64,000 nt of DNA from assembly GCF_014193655.1 (NCBI RefSeq), contig NZ_JACHZQ010000004.1:620001-684000 (forward strand). Direction: 5' to 3'. Source of the stretch: Rhizobium sp. BK313 (GTDB lineage: Bacteria; Pseudomonadota; Alphaproteobacteria; Rhizobiales; Rhizobiaceae). A program made the translations under genes and the position numbers. Below the pieces are notes generated by a model. It saw only the letters and a program-made list of their open reading frames with translations. It was not told where the DNA came from and did not search any database. Below are positions 1-7,047 of the stretch, piece after piece; position 1 is the first letter of the stretch; every line of letters begins with the position of its first letter.

Positions 1-701
1 AGATCGCCCACGGGTGCGAATATGATCGCTGCATCGAGTGGAACCGACGGGTTGTCCTGTGAGCTACCGGCCCACACGGCCCCCAGATCCAGTGCGAATT
101 GCTGCGCGGCGCGATCGCCGGCTCGGGTGAACGCATAGACCTCTCGGCCCTGCCAAACGCAGATCTGGGTCAAAATGTGGGCAGCGGCGCCGAAGCCAAA
201 GAGACCAATGCGTTTGCCGTTGCCAGCCTTTTTGAGCGAACGCCAGCCAATCAGTCCGGCGCATAGAAGTGGTGCAAGCGATAGCGGATCGGCATCTTTA
301 TCAAGGTCAAAGCCAAATGCCGCGTCAGCTACGACATGGGTGGCAAAACCGCCGTCCCGGCTGTAGCCGGTAAATTGCGGCCGGTCACATAGTTTTTCCG
401 CTTTCATCTGACAGTAGGGGCAGTTTCCACATGTGTGACCAAGCCATGGAATGCCGACGCGTCGGCCAAACCTTGCGGGGTCGACGCCTTCGCCAAGGGC
501 ATCGATCACACCAACAATTTCATGGCCGGGAACGAGTGGAAGTTTGGGATCCTTGAGATCGCCATCCACAACGTGCAAGTCGGTGCGGCAGACGGCACAG
601 GCCTCCACCTTTATCCTCAACTCACCCACACCGGGCTGGGGGTCATCGCGTTCGATGAATACCAAGGGCTTCCCAATTTGGTGAAGGATCATCGCTTGCA
701 T
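1..701 (-). CDS. Zinc-dependent alcohol dehydrogenase (3' end outside window)
   Basis: Medium-chain Zn-dependent alcohol dehydrogenase, NAD(P)-linked alcohol/aldehyde interconversion in the cytoplasm. About 233 residues are visible from an ATG at 701. They include CRTDLHV with the first catalytic-zinc Cys, the PGHEIVG motif, the structural-zinc cluster CGNCPYC with a following Cys (KLCD), and the start of the nucleotide-binding fold (IGLFGFGAAAH). The C-terminal part is cut by the window edge. It is transcribed away from the CBS gene, and a perfect FixK/FNR box (867-880) lies between them, so low-oxygen control is inferred. Substrate is not known. Confidence 0.9.
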   Translation of the reverse strand, partial: MQAMILHQIGKPLVFIERDDPQPGVGELRIKVEACAVCRTDLHVVDGDLKDPKLPLVPGHEIVGVIDALGEGVDPARFGRRVGIPWLGHTCGNCPYCQMKAEKLCDRPQFTGYSRDGGFATHVVADAAFGFDLDKDADPLSLAPLLCAGLIGWRSLKKAGNGKRIGLFGFGAAAHILTQICVWQGREVYAFTRAGDRAAQQFALDLGAVWAGSSQDNPSVPLDAAIIFAPVGD

Positions 702-866
702 GACGGGGCCGATCGAGGTTGTGGCGTGTGTCGGAGTTCAGGATCGAAAGACAAGCCCATCGTTCGCAGAAGACAGCCAACGTTTCGGATGCCTATTCTA
801 TCGTCGATAATCTCCAACAATGTCTTGGGTCATTCGCAATCCTTTCACCCGAGTAAAGCCCTGTCT

Positions 867-880
867 TTGATCGGGATCAA
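867..880. promoter_or_regulatory. FixK/FNR-type box between adh and CBS gene
   Basis: TTGAT-CGGG-ATCAA is a perfect match to the TTGAT-N4-ATCAA anaerobox of FixK/FnrN regulators. Its centre is 155 bp before the CBS-protein ATG and 172 bp before the adh ATG, so it could serve either or both divergent genes. The rest of the 702-1028 intergenic stretch holds no gene that I can support. Confidence 0.75.
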
Positions 881-919
881 GATTAGGCGCCCTGAAGGAT
901 CTCAAACAGCGCTCTCAAA

Positions 920-933
920 CTGACGATGATCAA
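920..933. promoter_or_regulatory. Degenerate second FixK/FNR-like box
   Basis: CTGAC-GATG-ATCAA keeps a perfect right half-site but has a weak left half. It is centred 102 bp before the CBS-protein start at 1029. It may be a secondary site or chance. Confidence 0.3.
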
Positions 934-1028
934 AGCACCGGAATGGCGGGCTTGTTAACCCTCATTCGTCGAAAGGCGCAAAGTGCTTTTAGCGACCGCA
1001 GGCTAGATCAGCATCCAGGAGACGCGCA

Positions 1029-1766
1029 ATGCTTATTCAAGCAATCATGACCGCACCGGCTATCACCGTTAGCCCCAAAACGCCCGTCGCCGAGGCGGCA
1101 AAGATCATGCTCGATCATCGCATCAGCGGTCTGCCCGTTGTCGACGATGAGGGAAATCTTATCGGCATCGTCAGCGAGGGCGATTTCCTTCGCCGCGGCG
1201 AACTGAGCACCGAACGCAAGCGCTCCTGGCTGCTCGATTTTTTCACCAGCCCCGGCAAGATTGCCGACGAGTATGTTCGTTCACACGGCCGGAGCGTCGA
1301 CGAAGTGATGACGTCGGACGTACACACCATCCTGCCTGGCAGCATGATCAACGAAGCTGTCGACGTGATGGAGAAATATGGCATCAAACGTCTCCCCGTC
1401 GTGGTGAAAGGCAAAGTCGTTGGGATCGTGTGCCGATCAGATCTGTTGCAGGCTTTGATCCGTTTCCTGCCAAACAAGGCAGCATCCACAAAGGACGAGG
1501 ACATCGAGGAAGCGATCGTTGCGGAGCTCTCGCAGCAGAGCTGGAGCCGAAATGGCTTTATCAATGTGAAGGTCATCGATGGGGTAGCGGAGTTATCTGG
1601 GAGCATCTTCGATGAACGCGAACGCCTCGCGGCGAAAGTTGCGGCAGAAAATGTGCCCGGCGTGAAGCAGGTTTCCGACCAGATCACATGGATCGACCCA
1701 TATTTTGGCGCCGCCATGCCAGCACCGACTGAACCCGCCAAACCGGAGCAATCGCCGTTGGTTTAG
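1029..1766 (+). CDS. CBS-domain pair protein with C-terminal BON domain
   Basis: 245-residue cytoplasmic regulatory protein. Two CBS motifs (about residues 5-60 and 95-145; HRISGLPVVDDEG and YGIKRLPVVVKGK) form a Bateman module that in this family binds adenine nucleotides. A BON domain follows (about 155-222; GFINVKVIDGVAELSGSI). The start is supported by AGGAG 9 bp upstream. CBS-BON proteins are often found in stress and hypoxia clusters, which matches the upstream FixK boxes. The target it regulates cannot be read from sequence. Confidence 0.9.
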   Translation: MLIQAIMTAPAITVSPKTPVAEAAKIMLDHRISGLPVVDDEGNLIGIVSEGDFLRRGELSTERKRSWLLDFFTSPGKIADEYVRSHGRSVDEVMTSDVHTILPGSMINEAVDVMEKYGIKRLPVVVKGKVVGIVCRSDLLQALIRFLPNKAASTKDEDIEEAIVAELSQQSWSRNGFINVKVIDGVAELSGSIFDERERLAAKVAAENVPGVKQVSDQITWIDPYFGAAMPAPTEPAKPEQSPLV

Positions 1767-1900
1767 CGGGAGGGCGGTAGGATGGGATGGTGGTGATCGA
1801 TCTGCCATCCCGCCTACGCGTTTCACCCTTCCCTTTGTCTTGCTTGCCTGTAGAGCATATTGTCCATTTTTTAGATGATCTCATCCGAGACTTTGCGCCG

Positions 1901-2401
1901 CTAGCCGATTGTCATTCGCCTCAGGACATCCGTCTTCCAGTAGAATTGGTGGGCCAGAGCACCGGCGACATGAGCAACAATTAAAGCCCATAGCATGACT
2001 TTCAAAATGTCAGCATGGACTGAACCCAGCAACTCGACACCAAAATAGTAGGCGGCAATGCCGGACAAAGGCATTGCAAAAATGAACACATACAGAGCCA
2101 CATGCGCCAATCGCGCTGCAATCCGGAAAAGCGCAGGTTCGTTGGCAGCCTCATCCGGCACCCCTTGGATAAATCGCACGCCCAAGCGCAGCATCGCGAG
2201 GACCAAGACGGCAATTCCAACATAGGCGTGGATGTTTGCGGCTGAAACGTCATCCGCCGATGGTTTCCCGCCTTGTCGCACGACGTAATGCCATGCGTTC
2301 ATGCCATTGGGGAACAGGAGGTTAAAAAAAATCAGCAATGCAATAGTCCAGTGAAGGAGGCGTTGCATTGGGCTATATTTCGACGGCATTGATTGTGTCA
2401 T
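1901..2401 (-). CDS. Cytochrome b561 family protein
   Basis: 166-residue integral membrane b-type cytochrome with four predicted helices. Candidate heme ligands are the histidines in LLHWTIALL, NIHAYVG, LAHVALYVF and IVAHVAG. It resembles the bacterial CybB group, which carries electrons from ubiquinol or superoxide in the inner membrane. It converges on the CBS gene. No convincing FixK box lies directly upstream, although the 2402-2728 region has two box-like elements nearer the next gene. Confidence 0.88.
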   Translation of the reverse strand: MTQSMPSKYSPMQRLLHWTIALLIFFNLLFPNGMNAWHYVVRQGGKPSADDVSAANIHAYVGIAVLVLAMLRLGVRFIQGVPDEAANEPALFRIAARLAHVALYVFIFAMPLSGIAAYYFGVELLGSVHADILKVMLWALIVAHVAGALAHQFYWKTDVLRRMTIG

Positions 2402-2598
2402 AAATGACCTCGCTCAGGGTACAAATCCATGGGATTTCAAGATGCTTGTCTGAGCTGACATTCACATGAATTGACGCTAGTTGAGCTCATGAGCATCTCG
2501 GCCGGACCGATTTGCCCGGCTTTGACATCGCCACTCATAAGGCTGAGCCAGCTCGACGCGTCCCATCAATCATTGTAGCTAAGAGGCGACACACACCA

Positions 2599-2617
2599 TT
2601 GATTTGTCGCAAATCAA
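2599..2617. promoter_or_regulatory. 19-bp perfect inverted repeat, FNR half-sites with wide spacing
   Basis: TTGATTTG-TCG-CAAATCAA has perfect 8-bp arms. It contains TTGAT and ATCAA half-sites, but nine bases apart instead of four, so it is probably not a standard FixK site. It lies in the b561/DUF2267 intergenic region, 112 bp before the DUF2267 start. Confidence 0.45.
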
Positions 2618-2663
2618 AAGTTCCACGCGACTGGACCCGACGGTCCGGCGAAAAACCGCGATC

Positions 2664-2677
2664 TTGATCCAGAGCAA
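2664..2677. promoter_or_regulatory. FixK/FNR-like box upstream of DUF2267 gene
   Basis: TTGAT-CCAG-AGCAA has one mismatch in the right half-site. Its centre is 58 bp before the ATG at 2729, the same placement seen for other boxes in this island. Confidence 0.5.
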
Positions 2678-2728
2678 TGTCCGCTCTCGAAAAATGAGTG
2701 TCAATTGCCTCCATAGAGGAGGCTTGCC

Positions 2729-3154
2729 ATGAACTATGTCCCATCCCACACGTTCCCAGACGCCGCGCGACAGGCGGAGATCTGGGTGTCGGAGCCATCC
2801 GAACATCTTCACTGCGAACGGCGGCAAGCGTACGATTGTCTTCGTTCCATCCTGCACACGCTTCGAGATTCGATGAACCAGAAAGCAATGGCCGACTTCT
2901 CGTCCCAGCTGCCTGTGTTAATCCGGGGGATGTTCTACGAAAATTGGCAGCCAGAAGAATTTCGGCCATGTCTAAGTAAGAATGAATTCATCACGCAATT
3001 TGAGAAGCGGTCAAAATTTAAAAATGGTATGGATACCGAGCAGGCAGTGACGAACGTCTTCAAGTTGCTCAACCATCGTTTGAACGCACCAACTATAAAG
3101 AAGATCAAATCGACGATGCGCGCTTCACTCGATCCCCTATGGCAGGTAGAGTAG
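2729..3154 (+). CDS. DUF2267 family protein
   Basis: 141-residue soluble protein matching the DUF2267 pattern: a helical N-terminus (RQAYDCLRSILHTLRDSM), then LPVLIRGMFYENWQPEEF and a NEFITQFEK segment. GAGGAGG eight bases before the ATG supports this start. The biochemical role of the family is unknown. Members commonly sit in stress clusters beside universal stress and BON proteins, as here. A FixK-like box is placed at the usual distance upstream. Confidence 0.85.
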   Translation: MNYVPSHTFPDAARQAEIWVSEPSEHLHCERRQAYDCLRSILHTLRDSMNQKAMADFSSQLPVLIRGMFYENWQPEEFRPCLSKNEFITQFEKRSKFKNGMDTEQAVTNVFKLLNHRLNAPTIKKIKSTMRASLDPLWQVE

Positions 3155-3308
3155 AATAGACGCGCAATCCAAGCGAGTATCTTCCACCTTCGGATGCTGT
3201 CATCATTTTCGCGCTGGTCACATTTGTAGCGGAGACCAGCTTGCGCGCTCGCATGGCGAGCTTACTCAAAGATCGCATCGTTGTTTTTTGCCATTGCTTT
3301 CATGGTAG

Positions 3309-3665
3309 CTAATGCTTTGATGCGACCATACGGCTCAACCCATGGACCGTCTCAGAGCGTTTGAATTTCGGTTTGGGTTGGTTGGCGACAGCTTCGACAG
3401 CTGCATCGAGTAGTTGAAAGGCGTAGTCCACTGCAGCATCGGTGTCCTCGCAGCAAAGTCCTACTTTTGTGCATTGATTTTGAAGCGCTTGTTTGGTTCT
3501 TCGCCTTATTGAGGCCAAAGGGTCAATGTCCGGTCCGGCGAAGAGCTGACGCAGGCAACTTGTTGCGACAACCTCCGAAACAAAGAGTTTTCCCTCGACT
3601 TCACCGAGCGTCGGCACGGCAAACCGCTCTCCACCTCTCCGGCATTCCCGATCTGTTATCAACAT
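3309..3665 (-). CDS. Hypothetical protein
   Basis: 118 residues, not recognised. A strong ribosome site (GGGAGGA, six bases before ATG) supports it as real. The protein is soluble, with two adjacent Cys (GLCCED) and a basic C-terminus; no membrane segment is evident. It is divergent from nothing obvious and converges on the DUF2267 gene. The 3155-3308 stretch holds nothing that I recognise. Confidence 0.6.
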   Translation of the reverse strand: MLITDRECRRGGERFAVPTLGEVEGKLFVSEVVATSCLRQLFAGPDIDPLASIRRRTKQALQNQCTKVGLCCEDTDAAVDYAFQLLDAAVEAVANQPKPKFKRSETVHGLSRMVASKH

Positions 3666-3717
3666 GGTTTTCCTCCCGTGGAACTAGCTTCCACCGACTT
3701 CCCCATCGAGGGCTCTT

Positions 3718-4113
3718 TTAACCCGCCGCAAAATGATGGAACGTCCCCTTTTTATCGGCGGTATTTCGTAAGCGGTCCTCCAAATCGAGAACGTTCGACT
3801 GATAGTCATTGTGGCAATCTGTATGCCCGAGGTCTCGCGGAGCAGGACGAGGTGCCGGTGCTGTGGGTGCAATCGGGACCGCTGCTTTTCTAGTCAGACG
3901 ATAACCATCATCGAGCGCTGGTACTATGATCCCTGCATCTGATTTTTCCAAGGGCAGACGAGATTTTAATTGGTCCAGCGCGGCCGGCTCACCGTGCACC
4001 AGAAACAATCCCGATCGGATCGGCTCTCGGGCCGCAATCCAATCGATCAATTCTGAAGCGCGAAACACGAACCGGTAGCTGACCCGGCTGCACCACAGAA
4101 ATGTTAAACTGGA
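3718..4113 (-). pseudogene. C-terminal fragment of MBL-fold RNA-processing-type hydrolase
   Basis: The frame encodes ASELIDWIAAREP, SGLFLVHGEPAALDQL and IIVPALDDGYRL, the typical C-terminal end of metallo-beta-lactamase/beta-CASP hydrolases (the HGE segment after the 'SAHAD' motif). The catalytic HxHxDH region and the rest of the N-terminal domain are absent, and a stop lies just upstream (4114). It could only start at a GTG (4068). It is read here as a decayed remnant left by a deletion. Confidence 0.6.
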
Positions 4114-4172
4114 TCAGTCTTCGCCTCTCCTCGGATGTCCATCGACTTTATATGCGCAGATCCTTGTCCGCT

Positions 4173-4186
4173 TTGAGAAAGATCAA
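4173..4186. promoter_or_regulatory. FixK/FNR-type box upstream of tandem universal stress protein
   Basis: TTGAG-AAAG-ATCAA, one substitution from the consensus. Its centre is 69.5 bp before the inferred ATG at 4249. Confidence 0.7.
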
Positions 4187-4248
4187 GGAAACGGAGATGC
4201 AATGAAGACTACCCTTTGGTCATCTCCAACAGGAAAGGCGAACTGACC

Positions 4249-5082
4249 ATGGCCATCAAAACTGTCCTGAGTGTCCTCGACGTCAATCGCTTCGACAATG
4301 ACCTGAAAAGTGCAGTCGACTTTTGCCGAACACACGACGCCCATCTAACAGCACTTATAGTTTCAATGTGCACAGCCCCTCCAGTCGGCGCCTATAGCGT
4401 CCTCTCCGCCGTTTGGCTTCAAGACCAACAACGCGAAATCGACGCCTTGGCTGAAAAGGCGGCCGATACTAGAGCGTTACTCGGCAGGAGCGAGATGTCC
4501 TATGACGTGCAAGAGGTCTATACCGAATTCGCCTGGGCGGATCAGGATATTGCCGAACGAGCACTCTATGCCGATCTCGTCCTTATTGGCCCGCAAGCCA
4601 CCCGCAACGAGGAGCTTCGCCGAAGAGTGATCGATGGGGCATTGTTTCAATCGCCGACACCAATGCTTGTCAACCCGAGCAGCAAAACGATGGGGCTCGC
4701 GCCAAAAGCAATCTTGCTGGCCTGGGATTCGAGCGACGAAGCGGCGCGCGCTGCGCGTCAGTCGATCGATTTCTTGCAGGCGGCCGACTCAGTCCATGTA
4801 ACACTTGTTGATCCGCTTGCCTCAAGCTCCGTCAACGGTGAAGAACCCGGCGCGGATGTTGCAACCTTTCTTGCAAGGCATGGCGTTAAGGTCAATGTGG
4901 ATCGCGTCGCAAGCGGTGGGCGACGGGTGGACGAAACGCTGCGACAGCACGCGCTCGACATCTCTGCCGACATGATCGTCATGGGTGCCTACAATCATCC
5001 ACGGCTGCAGCAACGTCTGTTTGGAGGCGTGACGCGATCCATGCTGGAAGACTCCGATATACCTCTGTTTCTCGCCCACTGA
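4249..5082 (+). CDS. Tandem-domain universal stress protein
   Basis: 277 residues with two UspA-like alpha/beta domains. The first runs about 1-150 (KTVLSVLDVN start). The second runs about 155-277 and ends in the nucleotide-loop-like GAYNHPRLQQRLFGGVTRS, in which the usual second glycine is replaced by Asn. It is clearly paralogous to the protein at 20166-20999 (shared NGEEPGADVA and ALFQSP motifs). The start at 4249 is preferred over 4216 because the family begins at MAIKTVLS. USPs of this type aid survival under starvation or low oxygen; the upstream FixK-type box fits that. Confidence 0.9.
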   Translation: MAIKTVLSVLDVNRFDNDLKSAVDFCRTHDAHLTALIVSMCTAPPVGAYSVLSAVWLQDQQREIDALAEKAADTRALLGRSEMSYDVQEVYTEFAWADQDIAERALYADLVLIGPQATRNEELRRRVIDGALFQSPTPMLVNPSSKTMGLAPKAILLAWDSSDEAARAARQSIDFLQAADSVHVTLVDPLASSSVNGEEPGADVATFLARHGVKVNVDRVASGGRRVDETLRQHALDISADMIVMGAYNHPRLQQRLFGGVTRSMLEDSDIPLFLAH

Positions 5083-5131
5083 CAAAAGGCGCCCAGAGCA
5101 CTTCTCCGGGCGCTTCCAATTGATCTTTCCG

Positions 5132-5284
5132 GCTGGCGCAAACGCGATAAACGTTCGCGTGTCCGACAGTAGAGTCGTACTTGAAGGCGACGTGCACGCA
5201 TTGAATGAGCTGCGCGCGGCAGAGCAGGCCGCGTGGTCAGTCCCCGGCGTCACGATTGTTGAAAACCACCTTCATGTCGGCTGA
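5132..5284 (+). pseudogene. BON-domain C-terminal fragment
   Basis: A 50-residue open frame without a credible start encodes AINVRVSDSRVVLEGDV and AAEQAAWSVPGVTIVEN, then a stop. It aligns with the last BON repeat of the gene at 9893-10540 (IHVDVSGGKVTLKGRV, AERAAWSAPGVTTLDD). This is the tail of a lost BON gene directly downstream of the universal stress gene. Confidence 0.6.
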
Positions 5285-5291
5285 TACCAAA

Positions 5292-5316
5292 AAAGGGAGG
5301 GCAGGCCCCTCCCTTT
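5292..5316 (-). terminator. Rho-independent terminator after hsp20
   Basis: A perfect 10-bp stem (AAAGGGAGGG/CCCTCCCTTT) with a 5-base loop is followed on the minus strand by a T run (A-run 5289-5294 on plus). It lies 60 bp beyond the Hsp20 stop and may also end plus-strand transcripts from the USP side. Confidence 0.8.
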
Positions 5317-5375
5317 GTCCATCTCCGCGCTTTGGCGATATTGCAGCCGAGCCGCGACGATCACCCAAAGCGCCG

Positions 5376-5882
5376 TTAGGTTGTCTTGATGGTGATTTTC
5401 CGGTCATTCTTTTGTGCGGCAGGTGTTTTCGGCAGGACAACCTTTAAAACGCCGTTCGAAAAAGAGGCATCGATCTTATCCGCTTCAACGCCATCGGGAA
5501 GCTGGAAGCTACGTTGGAACGAGCCATAGCGGCGTTCTGAAAGGTAGAATTCCTTCGCCTTTTCTTCCTTGCTTTCTTGCTTCTCGCCTTTGACTGTCAG
5601 AATGCCGTTTGCGAGCGTCACGTCCAGTTCCTTAGCTTCAATGCCCGGCAGCTCCGCCGTAAGCTCATAGGATTTGTCGGACTCGACGAAGTCGACCGCC
5701 GGCACGCCGCGCGTGAAGGCGGTGGGCAAGCGGGCGAATGTGCGGTCGAAAAAGCCGGGCGTGAATTCGTTGAAGACACGATCGATCTCCGACCGCAAGC
5801 TATCAAATGGCGACCAGCGTTCCATCGCGGGTGTAGGTTTGTTCTCAGGGCTCACAGGGAGCTTCTTCGCCGTATCGGCCAT
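5376..5882 (-). CDS. Small heat shock protein, Hsp20/alpha-crystallin family
   Basis: 168-residue ATP-independent holdase chaperone. It has an N-terminal arm (WSPFDSLRSEIDRVFNEF), the alpha-crystallin domain (VDFVESDKSYELTAELPGI, then SERRYGSFQRSFQLPDGV and the GVLKVVLPK motif) and a short C-terminal IXI-like tail (RKITIKT). The start at 5882 has GAGGAG upstream; a longer frame to 5927 lacks support. The FixK-type box at 5997-6010 is divergent between this gene and the next USP gene. Confidence 0.93.
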   Translation of the reverse strand: MADTAKKLPVSPENKPTPAMERWSPFDSLRSEIDRVFNEFTPGFFDRTFARLPTAFTRGVPAVDFVESDKSYELTAELPGIEAKELDVTLANGILTVKGEKQESKEEKAKEFYLSERRYGSFQRSFQLPDGVEADKIDASFSNGVLKVVLPKTPAAQKNDRKITIKTT

Positions 5883-5996
5883 ATCTTTCTCCTCTTCGTT
5901 ACGGTGACCGTTAGGACTTCCCTTCATCCTCGGTCCTTTTCCAAATCGTCTGCGTGAGACGCAAGTTGATTAAAATCTTTGCTGCCCGGCATTTCA

Positions 5997-6010
5997 TTGA
6001 CCCGCATCAA
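5997..6010. promoter_or_regulatory. FixK/FNR-type box upstream of hsp20
   Basis: TTGAC-CCGC-ATCAA. Its centre is 121 bp from the hsp20 ATG and 221 bp from the divergent USP ATG, which has its own closer box. It probably serves hsp20 with a long leader. Confidence 0.6.
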
Positions 6011-6155
6011 AATGACAGTGACGGCGCAGTCGGCGTCGGAAATATTATGAAGAAGGGAATGCCGCTTCAGGCGACGGAAGGCCCGGGCCAGTGGCCTCAT
6101 GCGCCGGTGGCGGAAACCATTGTGAACCCATAAGCCGCCCGGCGAGCTGGAGACC

Positions 6156-6169
6156 TTGACTTTCATCAA
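6156..6169. promoter_or_regulatory. FixK/FNR-type box upstream of USP gene at 6225
   Basis: TTGAC-TTTC-ATCAA, centred 62.5 bp before the ATG at 6225. It overlaps the first codons of a longer frame, which is another reason to choose the downstream start. Confidence 0.7.
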
Positions 6170-6224
6170 TGTGAGGATGGACCGGGTGAGCAATCGTGAC
6201 GGCAGTGTGTGTGAGGAGATTGAT

Positions 6225-7046
6225 ATGAAACCTCAATTCCATTTGCCATTGGTCACTTATCCGGAGGCCAGTTCGTTTGCTGTCGTCCAGAATGCCGTCG
6301 ACTTCGCCCGCCATCAAAAGGCCGACCTCACCGCAAGCGTTTTGCAAATTAGGATGCCACCTGTCCCGCAATCATTTTTACCCAAAGCCGATGCGAAGAA
6401 AATGAGTTCCGAGGCGGAGCACTTTAGCCGCGACAATGGAACGGCACTGAGCGAGACGGTCCATGATTATGCACAGAAGGCGGGAATACGGGCCTTGATT
6501 CAGCCATTCGAAGAGCGGGAGCCCTTCGTCGCCAGCACACTGGCCGAGCTTTCGCGCGCTTACGACTTTTCGATCATGGAAGCATCTGTGGTAACAAGGC
6601 CAATTGTCGAGAGCATTCTGTTTGAAAGCGGCCGGCCTCTCGTCCTGTTTCCTTCGGACAATTTCTGCGGCCGGATCGACACGATAGCGATTGCCTGGGA
6701 CGGGAGCGCTAACCTATCGCGCGCACTCACGGGTGCGCGACTGCTCTTGGAGAATACATCGCGAGTCGTGTTGATCTCCGTCACTGATGACAAGCCAATC
6801 AATGAGAAGGCCCGCGATCGGTTCGCGACCGTGCTTCGCAATGCCGGCCTGAATGTCGAGACCGCCTCCGTCAAAGCCCATAAGGAACAGGCGGCCGACG
6901 TCATCCAATCTGTCGCCAAAGAAAATTACTCGCACCTACTTGTCGCCGGAGCATTTGGGCATTCCAGACTGCGCGAATTTATCCTCGGAGGTGTCACCCG
7001 ATCGTTGCTGACCAGACTTGAGATGCCTGTTCTGATTTCCCATTAA
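6225..7046 (+). CDS. Tandem-domain universal stress protein
   Basis: 273 residues with two Usp folds. The N-terminal half is divergent. The C-terminal half contains IDTIAIAWDGSANLSRAL and the loop GAFGHSRLREFILGGVTRS, which fits G-2X-G-9X-G but has Gly-Gly where ATP-binding USPs have Gly-Ser/Thr. The start at 6225 has GAGGAG eight bases upstream. It ends one base before the convergent P-type ATPase stop. Confidence 0.9.
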   Translation: MKPQFHLPLVTYPEASSFAVVQNAVDFARHQKADLTASVLQIRMPPVPQSFLPKADAKKMSSEAEHFSRDNGTALSETVHDYAQKAGIRALIQPFEEREPFVASTLAELSRAYDFSIMEASVVTRPIVESILFESGRPLVLFPSDNFCGRIDTIAIAWDGSANLSRALTGARLLLENTSRVVLISVTDDKPINEKARDRFATVLRNAGLNVETASVKAHKEQAADVIQSVAKENYSHLLVAGAFGHSRLREFILGGVTRSLLTRLEMPVLISH

Positions 7047-7047
7047 C

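Noticed and set aside
435..923. Plus-strand frame of 162 codons
   Set aside because: It overlaps the alcohol dehydrogenase on the other strand, which carries the zinc motifs.
5089..5113. GCGCCC/GGGCGC hairpin after the USP gene as terminator
   Set aside because: Only six pairs, a long loop and no T run; the 5292-5316 hairpin is far better.
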